Assembly: GCF_003063575.1 (NCBI RefSeq)
Contig: NZ_NESC01000015.1
Coordinates: forward strand, 1-59,302
Origin: Limnohabitans sp. Jir72
GTDB taxonomy: Bacteria; Pseudomonadota; Gammaproteobacteria; Burkholderiales; Burkholderiaceae_C
DNA length: 59,302 nucleotides
Direction: 5' to 3'
Under the pieces are notes generated by a model. It did no database searches. It was not told the origin of the DNA and saw only the letters and a program-made list of their open reading frames with translations. Shown here piece after piece: positions 8,805 through 17,915 of the stretch. Both the position numbers and the translations under genes were made by a program. How positions within the stretch are numbered: the stretch's first letter is position 1; the number at the start of each line of letters is the position of its first letter.

Positions 8805-9128
8805 ATGGGAATCGCTCTTCTTGCTCTTTCAAGTCTGTTTCAAGGACTGACCTCGTTCAACCGTGCAGCCCCCGCACCCCGCCCTCGTCCCGCTGGGCGT
8901 GTCCATCCAGTCTGGACGGTGCGCCGCCCCAGTTGCCACACCATGGCGTCTTCGCTCATGGCCAAGAAAACCACCAAGATGACCCCGGCACTGCGTGTGT
9001 TGCGCGTGGCCGAAAGTGGCCCACGATCGGATTGCGCTGGCCGCATGGTGATTTCTGGCCGCATGGCGGATGTTTGCGCCGAGCTGGACCGTCTGGTCGC
9101 CCTCGAAGCCGCCCAAGCCCGTCACTGA
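8805..9128 (+). CDS. Conserved hypothetical protein, 107 residues
   Basis: Small protein with a hydrophobic start (MGIALLALSSLFQGLTSF), a basic proline- and arginine-rich middle, and a C-terminal segment around AGRMVISGRMADVCAELDRL. The C-terminal part looks like a short conserved family found in Comamonadaceae, but I cannot assign a function. The frame is open further upstream to 8742. I chose the ATG at 8805 because GAAAGG precedes it. The first 20 residues could be a membrane anchor or simply hydrophobic. It sits alone between lexA and a dehydrogenase gene. Confidence 0.65.
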   Translation: MGIALLALSSLFQGLTSFNRAAPAPRPRPAGRVHPVWTVRRPSCHTMASSLMAKKTTKMTPALRVLRVAESGPRSDCAGRMVISGRMADVCAELDRLVALEAAQARH

Positions 9129-9254
9129 TGCACCTCTGACTGGCCTTGCATCGCGGCGCAGTCACGGCCGAAAGGACTGCGCCTGCGCTAAAGATCGCGC
9201 GATATGCTCATTTCTGAAGTCCACCATGGCTTTGGCTCAAGGCACAATGGAGGG

Positions 9255-10262
9255 ATGAACATTGTGATCCTCGACGACTACCAGGATGCAGTCCGAAAAC
9301 TGGGCTGTGCAGCGAAACTCGAACAATTCCCCGCCAAGGTTTACACCAACACGGTCAAAGGCATTGGCCAACTCTCGATACGTCTGAAAGACGCTGATGT
9401 GATCGTGCTCAACCGCGATCGCACTGAAATCAACCGGGCCTTGGTCGAGAAGCTGCCCAAGCTCAAACTGATCGCCCAAACAGGCAAGGTGGGCAACCAC
9501 ATCGATCTAGCGGCTTGCACAGAACGCGGTGTGGCCGTGGCCGAAGGCGTGGGTTCGCCCGTCGCACCGGCAGAGTTGACATGGGCCTTGATCATGGCGG
9601 CCTCTCGCCGTTTGCCCCAATACATCAGCAACCTCAAGCATGGTGCCTGGCAGCAATCAGGGCTCAAATCCAGCGCCATGCCTGCCAACTTCGGCTTGGG
9701 CACCGTGCTCAGGGGCAAAACCCTGGGCATCTGGGGTTACGGCAAGATCGGTCAGCTGGTTGCAGGCTATGGCAAAGCCTTTGGGATGACGGTCAAGATC
9801 TGGGGCAGCGATGAGTCGCGTGTGCGCGCTGCGCGTGACGGTTATGAAACCGCCACCAGTCGCGAAGCCTTTTTTGAAGAGTCGGACGTGCTGACGGTCC
9901 ATCTGCGCTTGAACGACACCACCACAGGCATCGTCACCTCAGACGATTTGGGACGCATGAAACCCACCGCCCTGTTTGTGAACACCTCACGGGCAGAGTT
10001 GATCGAGACCAATGCATTGATCAGCGCCTTGAACCGTGGGCGGCCGGGCTTGGCGGCTGTGGATGTGTTCGAGTCCGAGCCCATCTTGCAAGGCTCCGCC
10101 TTGTTGCGCCTGGAAAACTGCATTTGCACACCCCACATCGGTTACGTTGAAAAAGACAGCTACGAGTTGTATTTCGGCGCGGCCTTTGACAATGTGGTGA
10201 ACTTCATCAGAGGCACACCGACCAACATCGTCAACCCCGGTGCCCTGCAAGTGCGGCGCTGA
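9255..10262 (+). CDS. D-2-hydroxyacid dehydrogenase family protein
   Basis: NAD-dependent D-isomer 2-hydroxyacid dehydrogenase of 335 residues; the substrate cannot be told. The Rossmann motif GIWGYGKIGQLVAGYGKAFG is clear. The catalytic triad residues are visible as Arg in NTSRAELIE, Glu in DVFESEP and His in CTPHIGYVEKDSYE. Upstream starts at 9204 and beyond are possible, but homologues begin at MNIVILDDYQDA. The stop is followed 3 bp later by the TTG start of the MFS transporter, so the two are probably translated from one mRNA and may share a substrate. Confidence 0.9.
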   Translation: MNIVILDDYQDAVRKLGCAAKLEQFPAKVYTNTVKGIGQLSIRLKDADVIVLNRDRTEINRALVEKLPKLKLIAQTGKVGNHIDLAACTERGVAVAEGVGSPVAPAELTWALIMAASRRLPQYISNLKHGAWQQSGLKSSAMPANFGLGTVLRGKTLGIWGYGKIGQLVAGYGKAFGMTVKIWGSDESRVRAARDGYETATSREAFFEESDVLTVHLRLNDTTTGIVTSDDLGRMKPTALFVNTSRAELIETNALISALNRGRPGLAAVDVFESEPILQGSALLRLENCICTPHIGYVEKDSYELYFGAAFDNVVNFIRGTPTNIVNPGALQVRR

Positions 10263-10265
10263 ATC

Positions 10266-11462
10266 TTGAACTCGGCAACAACCCTGCGCCAGAGACTGCC
10301 ACAAGTCCTTTGGCCCATGATGTTTGGCAACGTCGTGATCGGCACCGGCGTCATGATGGCTGCGGGCACGCTCAACGACATCGTCGCATCCTTGTCGGTC
10401 TCGGTGGCCACGGCGGGTCAATTGATCTCCAGCAGTGCCTTGCTGGTTTGTTTTGGTGCGCCCTTGCTGGCTGCGCTTGTCGCAGGCTGGGACCGCCGCA
10501 AGCTCTTGGTGGCCAGCCTGCTGTGGTACAGCCTTTGGCATTTTTTGGCCGCTTTCGCACCAGGTTTTTACAGCCTGCTGGGCTTTCGCGCCATGGCCAT
10601 GGTGGCTGCAGCCATCTTCACACCGCAAGCCGCATCGTGCATCGGCTTGCTGGTCAAGGAACATCAGCGCGGGCAAGCCATGACCTTTGTGTTTTTAGGC
10701 TGGTCTGTGGCTTCTGTGTTGGGCATGCCGCTGGGCTCATGGATTGGTGGCCACTTCGGTTGGCGTTGGTCCATGGGCTTGATTGCCCTTTTGTCGCTGA
10801 TCGGTGCCCATTGGCTCTGGCGCCAAATGCCAAGCAAGGTCTTGCCTCCTGCACTGTCTGCCGCGGCTTGGCAGCAGACCTTGACCTCTCGCACCATCTG
10901 GGTCACCTTGAGTGTGACCATGATGCTGGCCGCAGGTCAATTTGTGTTGTTCAGCTACCTCGCCCCCTACGTGAAATACCGATTTGGTGTCAGTCCCGCA
11001 CAATTTAGCCTGATGTTGCTGGCCTATGGCAGCATGGGTTTTGTCGGTAATGCCCTCTTGTCCCGATTTATTGACCGCATCGGACCGTCCCGGTGCATTC
11101 TGATTTCACTGTCATCCATGTGCCTGAGCGTGCTGATCGCCGGCGAGGTCACCCACGCGACAGGCATGGCGCTGGCCTTGGGTTTTTGGGGGCTGGGTGG
11201 TTTTTCATCCAACTCAGCACAACAGGCGCGACTGGCCTCGCAAGCCCCTTGGCTGGCGTCGGCCTCCATTTCCCTGAACACTTCGGCCATGTACGCCGGA
11301 CAGGCGATCGGAGCCACGGTGGGTGGCTGGACGATTGTCCATCAGGGCATGAGCGCGCTGCCCCAACGCGGGCTCATCGGTTTGCTGCTGGCCATTGGCC
11401 TGAGCCTGCTGGCCACCCGCTACGCCCGGCTTCACCCATTGCGTTCGCCTGAAAAGGCCTGA
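10266..11462 (+). CDS. MFS transporter
   Basis: Major facilitator superfamily permease of 398 residues with about 12 hydrophobic helices. The family-A-like loop (AGWDRRKLL) lies between helices 2 and 3, and a GxxLGxxxGG-like segment (GMPLGSWIGGHFGWRWSM) in helix 5. The fold resembles the sugar-efflux/AraJ-type drug:H+ antiporter group. The start is a TTG at 10266, three bases after the dehydrogenase stop. The transported compound is unknown. The neighbour suggests a small organic acid or its precursor. Confidence 0.87.
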   Translation: MNSATTLRQRLPQVLWPMMFGNVVIGTGVMMAAGTLNDIVASLSVSVATAGQLISSSALLVCFGAPLLAALVAGWDRRKLLVASLLWYSLWHFLAAFAPGFYSLLGFRAMAMVAAAIFTPQAASCIGLLVKEHQRGQAMTFVFLGWSVASVLGMPLGSWIGGHFGWRWSMGLIALLSLIGAHWLWRQMPSKVLPPALSAAAWQQTLTSRTIWVTLSVTMMLAAGQFVLFSYLAPYVKYRFGVSPAQFSLMLLAYGSMGFVGNALLSRFIDRIGPSRCILISLSSMCLSVLIAGEVTHATGMALALGFWGLGGFSSNSAQQARLASQAPWLASASISLNTSAMYAGQAIGATVGGWTIVHQGMSALPQRGLIGLLLAIGLSLLATRYARLHPLRSPEKA

Positions 11463-11565
11463 ATCTGAGGCCATAATGGCCTCTTCAAAGGCTTGTTACC
11501 TCGCCGTTACAGCACGGACTGTCCTTTGACTGTTTGAGACCCCCTGTTATTTGCAAGCATCCACT

Positions 11566-13086
11566 ATGACTCTCGCATTTTCCAAAGTCGCCATCATTGG
11601 CGCCGGCGCCATGGGCCGGGGCATTGCCCAAATCGCCGCACAAGCGGGCAGCCAAGTCTGGCTGTACGACACACAAGCCGAAGCCATTCAAAAAGCCCGT
11701 GATGCGGTGTTCCAGCAATGGGACAAGTTGCAGGAAAAAGGCCGCCTGAGCGCAGAGGCTGTGGCTGGCCACAAAAGCCGCCTGCTGGGTGCCACCAGCC
11801 TGCAAGACCTGGCCGAATGCGAACTGGTGGTCGAAGCCATCGTTGAAAAGCTCGACATCAAGAAAAGCCTGTTCACCGAACTGGAAAAAGTGCTGGCCCC
11901 CACGGCCGTGCTGGTGACCAACACCTCTTCCTTATCGGTGACTGCCATTGCCGCCGCCTTGCAACGCCCGGCGCAGTTTGCGGGCTATCACTTTTTCAAC
12001 CCCGTGCCACTCATGAAAGTGGTCGAGGTGATTGCCGGCCTCAAAACCGACCCCGCCGTCTGCCAGCGCCTGTCTGACTTTGCACGCCAGATGGGCCACA
12101 CCCCGGTGCAGGCACAAGACACGCCCGGCTTCATCGTCAACCACGCTGGTCGCGGTTATGGCACCGAAGCCTTGCGCATCGTGAGCGAGGGCGTGGCCGA
12201 TTTCGCGACGATTGACCGCATCTTGCGCGACCAGGTCGGCTTCAAACTGGGCCCCTTCGAGCTGTTTGATTTGACAGCGCTGGACGTTTCGCACCATGTG
12301 ATCGAATCGATTTACCACCAGTATTACGAAGAACCGCGCTACCGGCCCAATGTCATCACCGCCCAGCGCTTGGCTGGCGGCGTGGTTGGCAAAAAGGTGG
12401 GCGAAGGCTTTTACAAATATGTGGACGGCGCCGCGCAAGTGCCCGCCGAACCACCCGTGCCCGTGGTCGAGAGCATCCCGCCCGTGTGGGTCTCGCCCCG
12501 CGCCGCCCGCCGCATGGAGCTGCTGCAACTGCTCAAAGACCTGGGCGCCAAAATCGAAACCGGCGCATCGCCCTCACCCGAGGCGCTGACCCTCGTGGCG
12601 CCACTGGGCTTTGACATCACCACCGTGGCCGTGGTCGAGCGGCTTGACCCAGCCCGCACCGTGGGCATCGACATGCTGTTTGAAGACAGCTCGACCAAGC
12701 GCCGCGTGCTGGCCACCAACCCTGCGACCCGCGCCGACATGCGTGACGCCGCCCATGCCCTGTTCGCACGCGATGGCAAAGCCGTCTCGGTGATCCGCGA
12801 CAGCGGTGGCTTTGTCACGCAACGCGTGGTGGCCACCATTGTCAACATCGCATCCGACATTTGCCAGCAGCGCATCTGCAGCCCGCAAGACCTGGAAACA
12901 GCGGTCACGCTGGGCTTGGCTTACCCCATGGGCCCCTTGGCCATGGGCAACCGCCTGGGCCCGGACAGCCTGCTTGAAGTGCTGTTCAACCTGCAAACGG
13001 TCTATGGCGATCCACGTTATCGCCCCAGCCCCTGGTTGCGCCGCCGGGGTGCGATTGGACTGTCGCTGATGCACACGGAAGATTGA
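11566..13086 (+). CDS. 3-hydroxyacyl-CoA dehydrogenase, long form
   Basis: NAD-dependent 3-hydroxyacyl-CoA dehydrogenase of 506 residues, oxidising 3-hydroxyacyl-CoA to 3-ketoacyl-CoA. The Rossmann motif GAGAMG is at 12-17. The catalytic His142 is in YHFFNPVPLMKVVEV, and the first C-terminal domain contains DTPGFIVNHAGRGYG. A second 3HCDH C-terminal domain extends from about 400 (DSGGFVTQRVVATIVN) to the end, the arrangement of PaaH/PhaC-type enzymes of phenylacetate catabolism. The ATG at 11566 is preferred to one at 11551, because the protein then begins directly before the Rossmann strand. The crotonase gene follows after 4 bp. Confidence 0.92.
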   Translation: MTLAFSKVAIIGAGAMGRGIAQIAAQAGSQVWLYDTQAEAIQKARDAVFQQWDKLQEKGRLSAEAVAGHKSRLLGATSLQDLAECELVVEAIVEKLDIKKSLFTELEKVLAPTAVLVTNTSSLSVTAIAAALQRPAQFAGYHFFNPVPLMKVVEVIAGLKTDPAVCQRLSDFARQMGHTPVQAQDTPGFIVNHAGRGYGTEALRIVSEGVADFATIDRILRDQVGFKLGPFELFDLTALDVSHHVIESIYHQYYEEPRYRPNVITAQRLAGGVVGKKVGEGFYKYVDGAAQVPAEPPVPVVESIPPVWVSPRAARRMELLQLLKDLGAKIETGASPSPEALTLVAPLGFDITTVAVVERLDPARTVGIDMLFEDSSTKRRVLATNPATRADMRDAAHALFARDGKAVSVIRDSGGFVTQRVVATIVNIASDICQQRICSPQDLETAVTLGLAYPMGPLAMGNRLGPDSLLEVLFNLQTVYGDPRYRPSPWLRRRGAIGLSLMHTED

Positions 13087-13090
13087 TCCG

Positions 13091-13870
13091 ATGACCGCTC
13101 AACTGCTCAGCACCAGCGAAGGCCAGACCCTGGTCCTGACCCTCAGCAACCCGGAGTTTCGCAACGCACTCGGGCCCGAGATGTACGCCGCAGGTGTGGA
13201 AGCCCTGAGCGTCGCCGAGTCCAACCCGGACGTGCGCAGCGTGGTCATCACCGGCGCGAACGGCATCTTCAGCGCAGGCGGCAATTTGCAGCGTTTGCAA
13301 AACAACCGCCAGCTGCCGCCCGAGCACCAAGCGCAAAGCATCGAAGGCCTGCACAACTGGATCGAAGCGATCCGTACCTTCCCCAAGCCCGTGATCGCGG
13401 CCGTCGAAGGTCCTGCGGCCGGTGCCGGTTTCTCACTGGCATTGGCCTGCGACATGATCGTGGCCGCCCGCAACAGCGTGTTCGTCATGGCCTACAGCTC
13501 CATTGCCTTGTCGCCCGATGGCGGCGGCAGCTGGAGCCTGTCACGCGCGGTGCCGCGCCAACTGGCCACCGAACTGCTCATGTGCGGTGAGCGCATTGGT
13601 GCCGAACGCCTGCAACAAATGGGCGTGGTCAACCGGCTCAGTGATGCAGGCCAGGCACTGGACACCGCGCTGCAACTGGCAGCCCAACTCAATGCCCGAG
13701 CACCCAATGCATTGACCAGCATCAAGGAATTGTTGGCCGATGCCGACAGCAGCACACTCACAGCCCAACTGGGCCGTGAACGCGACCACTTCGTCAAGAA
13801 CCTGCACCACAACAACGCCGGCATCGGCATTGCTGCGTTCTTGAACAAGCAAACGCCGCAATACGAATAA
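13091..13870 (+). CDS. Enoyl-CoA hydratase/isomerase family protein (alternative oxepin-CoA hydrolase type)
   Basis: Crotonase-fold protein of 259 residues. The oxyanion-hole segments are GIFSAGGNLQRL and AVEGPAAGAGFSLALACD. The usual catalytic glutamate pair is altered; the region reads SSIALSPDGGGSWSL, with Asp in place of the second Glu. Proteins of this type next to a PaaH-like dehydrogenase in Burkholderiales are often named oxepin-CoA hydrolase, alternative type, after phenylacetate catabolism. The sequence alone supports only a crotonase. It is in an operon with the dehydrogenase, and no other phenylacetate (paa) genes are in the window. Confidence 0.85.
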   Translation: MTAQLLSTSEGQTLVLTLSNPEFRNALGPEMYAAGVEALSVAESNPDVRSVVITGANGIFSAGGNLQRLQNNRQLPPEHQAQSIEGLHNWIEAIRTFPKPVIAAVEGPAAGAGFSLALACDMIVAARNSVFVMAYSSIALSPDGGGSWSLSRAVPRQLATELLMCGERIGAERLQQMGVVNRLSDAGQALDTALQLAAQLNARAPNALTSIKELLADADSSTLTAQLGRERDHFVKNLHHNNAGIGIAAFLNKQTPQYE

Positions 13871-13927
13871 GCCGCCCGGTCCCCCAGGCGACAAAAAACC
13901 ATTTACCAGTCACTGAAAAGACAGCCC

Positions 13928-14647
13928 ATGGACGAACCCATTCTGACAATGGAAGAAAGAGAAGCGATCAACAACGGTCGCTGGTTTTCAACCCTTTCAC
14001 CATCGCTTCGGCACGACATACTTCGATGCGCTTACGTCAAACGATTCAAGGACGGCGACATGCTCGCTGCACGGGGGGATCCTCCCGAGCAGTGGATCGC
14101 CTGCGCCAAGGGTGCGGTGCGCGTGAGCTCGACCTCGGTCTCGGGCAAGCAGATCACCTTGACCTATGTGGAGCCAGGCATCTGGTTTGGCGATGTGTCG
14201 ATCTTCGACGGGGATCGCCGCACGCACGACTGCTACGCGCACGGCGAGACCACCACCTTGAATGTGGCCAAGGCCGACTTCAAGAAAATCCTGTCGCAGC
14301 ACGTCGAGTTTTCCGAGGCCATGCTGCGCTTGCAATCGCGTCGCATTCGTCAGTTGTACGGTTTGGTGGAAGACCTCAACACACTGCCCTTGCGTGCGCG
14401 CTTGGCCAAACAGCTCAACCACTTGCTGCGCAGCTACGGCACGCCCAGCTTGTCGGACGCCAAGGCGATTCGCATCAGTTTGCAACTGGCGCAGGAGGAG
14501 CTGGCACAACTGCTGGGCGCATCGCGTCAGCGGGTCAACCAGGAACTCAAGCAAATGGAACGCGAGCACATCATCCGCATCGAGCCGGGTGGTCTGGTCG
14601 TGTTGGACCGCGAGGGTCTGTTGGCCATCGTGAACGCGGATCACTGA
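13928..14647 (+). CDS. Crp/Fnr family transcriptional regulator
   Basis: Regulator of 239 residues with an N-terminal cyclic-nucleotide-binding-like beta-roll (about 20-140, including PGIWFGDVSIFDGDRRTHDC). A C-terminal winged helix has its recognition region in AQEELAQLLGASRQRVNQEL. It lacks the N-terminal cysteine cluster of true FNR, so oxygen sensing by an iron-sulfur cluster is not indicated. The ligand is unknown. It is placed between beta-oxidation-type genes and may regulate the flanking genes. Spacing of 57 bp upstream and 49 bp downstream leaves room for its own promoter. Confidence 0.88.
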   Translation: MDEPILTMEEREAINNGRWFSTLSPSLRHDILRCAYVKRFKDGDMLAARGDPPEQWIACAKGAVRVSSTSVSGKQITLTYVEPGIWFGDVSIFDGDRRTHDCYAHGETTTLNVAKADFKKILSQHVEFSEAMLRLQSRRIRQLYGLVEDLNTLPLRARLAKQLNHLLRSYGTPSLSDAKAIRISLQLAQEELAQLLGASRQRVNQELKQMEREHIIRIEPGGLVVLDREGLLAIVNADH

Positions 14648-14667
14648 GCCGCCATTTTTATCAATCA

Positions 14668-14683
14668 CCGCTGACATCAGCGG
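14668..14683. promoter_or_regulatory. Small hairpin or operator before the phosphotransferase gene
   Basis: CCGCTG-ACAT-CAGCGG, a perfect 16-nt palindrome in the 49-bp gap between the Crp/Fnr gene and the next gene. It could be a weak terminator or an operator. There is no T-run. Confidence 0.35.
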
Positions 14684-14696
14684 ACACAGGTGCCCC

Positions 14697-15782
14697 ATGA
14701 GTGCTTTTGATCATTTCGTGGGGACCCGGCCTGTCACGGGCTCCCACGCCTTCGACATCTCTGCCCTTGAAGCTTGGCTCAGTGCCAAGCTCGAGGGCTT
14801 TGCTGGCCCTTTGAGCGTGGAAATGTTCAAGGGCGGCCAGTCCAACCCCACCTACAAACTCATCACGCCCACGCGCCAGTACGTGATGCGCGCCAAGCCC
14901 GGCCCCGTGGCCAAGCTGCTGCCTTCGGCACACGCCATCGAGCGCGAATTTGCGGTCATGAAAGGCCTTCACGGCACTGGCGTGCCGGTGGCCGAAATGC
15001 ACGTGCTGTGCGACGACGAGTCGGTCATCGGCCGCGCGTTCTATGTCATGGAGTTCGTGCAAGGCCGCGTCATTTGGGATCAATCTTTGCCAGGCATGAC
15101 GCCTGCCCAGCGCGGTGACATTTACGACGAGATGAACCGCGTGATGGCCGCCCTGCACAAGGTCGACTTCGCCAAGCAAGGCCTGGCCAGTTACGGCAAA
15201 CCCGGCAACTACATCGAACGCCAGATTGGCCGCTGGAGCAAACAGTACGTGGCCTCCGTCACCCAGCCCATCCCCGAGATGGACCAGCTGATGGCATGGC
15301 TGCCCAAGAACATCCCCGACAGCGCAAAAAGCGAAACCCTGGTCAGCATCGTGCACGGCGACTACCGCTTGGACAACCTGATGTTCCACGCCACCGAGCC
15401 TCGCGTGCTGGCGGTGCTGGACTGGGAATTGTCCACACTGGGCCACCCACTGGCTGACTTCAGCTACCACTGCATGGCCTGGCACATCACCCCAGGAACA
15501 TTCCGTGGCATTGGCGGCCTGGACTTCGCCGCCTTGGGCATCCCGTCCGAGGCCGAGTACATCCGCCGCTATTGCGAGCGCACAGGGTTCACCACCCCCG
15601 AAGCGCTGGCCAAGGATTGGAACTTCTACCTGGCCTACAACATGTTCCGCATCGCGGCCATCTTGCAAGGCATTGCCAAACGCGTCGAAGACGGCACTGC
15701 CTCCAGCGACCAGGCCAAGACTTCCGGCGCAGGTGCCAAACCCATGGCCGAGCTGGCCTGGCAATTCGCCTGCAAATTCTGA
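14697..15782 (+). CDS. Phosphotransferase (APH-like), acyl-CoA dehydrogenase-associated
   Basis: Aminoglycoside-phosphotransferase-fold protein of 361 residues. The ATP-grasping N-lobe (FKGGQSNPTYKL) is followed by the catalytic loop HGDYRLDNLMF and the metal-binding DWELSTLGHPLADF. This subtype matches the kinase domain of ACAD10/ACAD11 and the LvaA-like kinases, which phosphorylate 4-hydroxyacyl-CoAs, rather than antibiotic kinases. The acyl-CoA dehydrogenase gene follows 31 bp downstream, the partner domain in the fused eukaryotic proteins. Assignment to 4-hydroxyacid metabolism is inferred from this pairing. Confidence 0.87.
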   Translation: MSAFDHFVGTRPVTGSHAFDISALEAWLSAKLEGFAGPLSVEMFKGGQSNPTYKLITPTRQYVMRAKPGPVAKLLPSAHAIEREFAVMKGLHGTGVPVAEMHVLCDDESVIGRAFYVMEFVQGRVIWDQSLPGMTPAQRGDIYDEMNRVMAALHKVDFAKQGLASYGKPGNYIERQIGRWSKQYVASVTQPIPEMDQLMAWLPKNIPDSAKSETLVSIVHGDYRLDNLMFHATEPRVLAVLDWELSTLGHPLADFSYHCMAWHITPGTFRGIGGLDFAALGIPSEAEYIRRYCERTGFTTPEALAKDWNFYLAYNMFRIAAILQGIAKRVEDGTASSDQAKTSGAGAKPMAELAWQFACKF

Positions 15783-15813
15783 TTTTTACCCCTGACCCAC
15801 AAGGAGACACCCC

Positions 15814-17073
15814 ATGGATTTTGAATACACCCCCAAGGTCAAGGAGATGCAAGCGCGCTTGCTGGCCTTCATGGACGAGCACATCTACCCGAACGAGCAG
15901 CGCTTTTTCGACGAAATTGCCGAAAACCGAGCCAAAGGCAACGCCTGGATTCCAACCAAGATCGTTGAAGAACTCAAGCCCTTGGCCCGCAAGGCCGGCC
16001 TGTGGAACCTGTTCCTGCCCAAGTCGCCACGCGCACCCCAAGGCCTGTCGAACCTCGAATACGCCCCCCTGTGCGAAATCATGGGCCGTGTGCCTTTTGC
16101 TGCCGAAATCTTCAACTGCTCGGCACCCGACACGGGCAACATGGAAACGCTGGAGCGCTACGCCAGCGAAGAACTCAAAGACGAATGGCTGGAGCCTTTG
16201 CTGCGCGGCGAGATCCGCTCGGCCTTCCTGATGACCGAGCCCGATGTGGCGTCATCCGACGCGACCAACATCGAATGCGAAATCCGCCGCGATGGCGACG
16301 AGTACGTCATCAACGGTCGCAAGTGGTGGTCGTCCGGTGCGGGTGACCCACGCTGCGCGGTGTACATCGTCATGGGCAAGACCAACCCCGATGCGGGTCG
16401 CCACGAGCAGCAGTCCATGATCGTGGTGCCTGCGAACAGCCCCGGCGTCACCGTGGTACGCGCCCTGTCGGTGTTCGGCTACGACGACGCCCCACACGGC
16501 CACATGGAGGTGCTGCTGAAAAACGTGCGCGTGCCCGCCAGCAACTTGCTGTTGGGCGAGGGCCGTGGTTTTGAAATCGCCCAAGGTCGCCTTGGCCCTG
16601 GCCGCATTCACCACTGCATGCGCACCATTGGCTGCGCTGAACGTGCACTTGAACTCATGTGCAAACGCCTCAACAGCCGTGTGGCCTTTGGCCGCGAAGT
16701 GGCCCGCCAGACGGTGTGGCAAGAGCGCATTGCCGAGTCGCGCTGCATGATCGAGCAAGCCCGCTTGCTCACACTCAAAGCGGCCTCGATGATGGACACC
16801 GTGGGCAACAAGGTCGCCAAGGCCGAGATCGCCATGATCAAAATCGTGGCCCCGCAAATGGCTTGCCAAATCATCGACTGGGCCATCCAGGCCCACGGCG
16901 GTGGCGGTGTGTCGCAAGACTTCCCGCTGGCCTATGCCTACGCCCACCAGCGCACGCTGCGCTTGGCCGACGGCCCAGATGAGGTGCACCGCAACTCGCT
17001 GGCCAAGCTGGAGCTGGCCAAGCAATTGGCCATGCCGGGTGAAGTGGACATGCCCATCACACGCGGCAGCTGA
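15814..17073 (+). CDS. Acyl-CoA dehydrogenase family protein (ACAD10/11-like)
   Basis: FAD-dependent acyl-CoA dehydrogenase fold protein of 419 residues. The flavin/substrate segment [18 protein letters not shown], the [15 protein letters not shown] segment and the C-terminal [19 protein letters not shown] and [16 protein letters not shown] motifs are typical of the ACAD10/11-like subfamily. A conventional alpha,beta-desaturation is possible. With the adjacent kinase it may instead remove a 4-phosphate as in LvaC-type enzymes. The ATG at 15814 follows AAGGAGACACCCC. A terminator follows the gene. Confidence 0.92.
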   Translation: MDFEYTPKVKEMQARLLAFMDEHIYPNEQRFFDEIAENRAKGNAWIPTKIVEELKPLARKAGLWNLFLPKSPRAPQGLSNLEYAPLCEIMGRVPFAAEIFNCSAPDTGNMETLERYASEELKDEWLEPLLRGEIRSAFLMTEPDVASSDATNIECEIRRDGDEYVINGRKWWSSGAGDPRCAVYIVMGKTNPDAGRHEQQSMIVVPANSPGVTVVRALSVFGYDDAPHGHMEVLLKNVRVPASNLLLGEGRGFEIAQGRLGPGRIHHCMRTIGCAERALELMCKRLNSRVAFGREVARQTVWQERIAESRCMIEQARLLTLKAASMMDTVGNKVAKAEIAMIKIVAPQMACQIIDWAIQAHGGGGVSQDFPLAYAYAHQRTLRLADGPDEVHRNSLAKLELAKQLAMPGEVDMPITRGS

Positions 17074-17095
17074 TCACACCAGCCCCCTGCAAGAC

Positions 17096-17130
17096 GGCCT
17101 GCTCCACCCCGGTGTGGCAGGCCTTTTTTT
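17096..17130 (+). terminator. Rho-independent terminator after acyl-CoA dehydrogenase gene
   Basis: GGCCTGC (17096-17102) pairs with GCAGGCC (17117-17123), with an inner CAC/GTG extension, and is followed by seven T residues. Confidence 0.9.
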
Positions 17131-17167
17131 GCGATGATGTGTACTTCTTGTCTTGAAGGATTTGCCG

Positions 17168-17860
17168 ATGATTGATCTTTACACTTGGCCCACACCCAAC
17201 GGCCACAAAATCCACATCATGCTGGAGGAGTGCAAACTGCCCTACCGCGTGCATGCCGTCAACATCGGCACGGGCGACCAGTTCCAACCCGAATTCCTCA
17301 AAATCAGCCCCAACAACAAGATCCCCGCCTTGGTGGACTCGGACGGCCCGGACGGCAAGCCGATCTCGATCTTCGAGTCGGGTGCGATGCTGATTTACCT
17401 GGCGGCCAAAACTGGCAAGTTCATGCCCAAGAGCGACCGCGCCAAATACGAGGTGCTGCAGTGGCTGATGTTCCAGATGGGCGGCGTGGGTCCCATGCTG
17501 GGCCAGGCGCACCACTTTCGCATCTATGCGCCCGAAAAAATCGAGTACGGCATCAACCGCTACACCAACGAGGCCAAGCGCCTGTATGGCGTGATGGACA
17601 AGCAGCTGCAAAGCCAGCCTTGGATCGCAGGCAAAACCTATTCCATTGCCGACATGGCGATCTTTCCGTGGCTGCGCAGCTGGCAAAACCAAGGCATCGA
17701 CTGGGCCGATTACCCGCACCTCAAAGCTTGGTTTGACCGCATCGCCGAACGCCCTGCGGTTCAAAAAGCCGTGCAGGTTCTGGCCGACGCACGCAAGCCC
17801 TTGCTGGACGACAAGGCCAAACAGGCCCTGTTTGGTGCCGCGCAGTACAAAAAACGCTGA
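17168..17860 (+). CDS. Glutathione S-transferase family protein (YfcG/Nu-class-like)
   Basis: Cytoplasmic GST-fold protein of 230 residues. The thioredoxin-like N-terminal domain begins MIDLYTWPTPNGHKIHIMLEE, contains NNKIPALVD and the glutathione-binding SIFESGAMLIYLA. The all-helical C-terminal domain starts near residue 90 and contains YSIADMAIFPWLRSW. The TPNG segment in place of a catalytic Tyr or Ser is that of YfcG/YghU-type enzymes with disulfide reductase activity. The ATG at 17168 gives the expected N-terminus. It is a single gene, with a terminator before and tRNA genes after. Confidence 0.93.
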   Translation: MIDLYTWPTPNGHKIHIMLEECKLPYRVHAVNIGTGDQFQPEFLKISPNNKIPALVDSDGPDGKPISIFESGAMLIYLAAKTGKFMPKSDRAKYEVLQWLMFQMGGVGPMLGQAHHFRIYAPEKIEYGINRYTNEAKRLYGVMDKQLQSQPWIAGKTYSIADMAIFPWLRSWQNQGIDWADYPHLKAWFDRIAERPAVQKAVQVLADARKPLLDDKAKQALFGAAQYKKR

Positions 17861-17915
17861 AGATTTTTGATGCCAGCCCAACAATGGGCCATTTGCTGGT
17901 TAGAATAACGGCAGT

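Noticed and set aside
13928..14647. True FNR oxygen sensor
   Set aside because: No N-terminal cysteine cluster is present; only the general Crp/Fnr fold is supported.
14697..15782. Aminoglycoside resistance kinase
   Set aside because: The APH fold is real, but the subtype and the adjacent acyl-CoA dehydrogenase point to ACAD10/11-like acyl-CoA metabolism.
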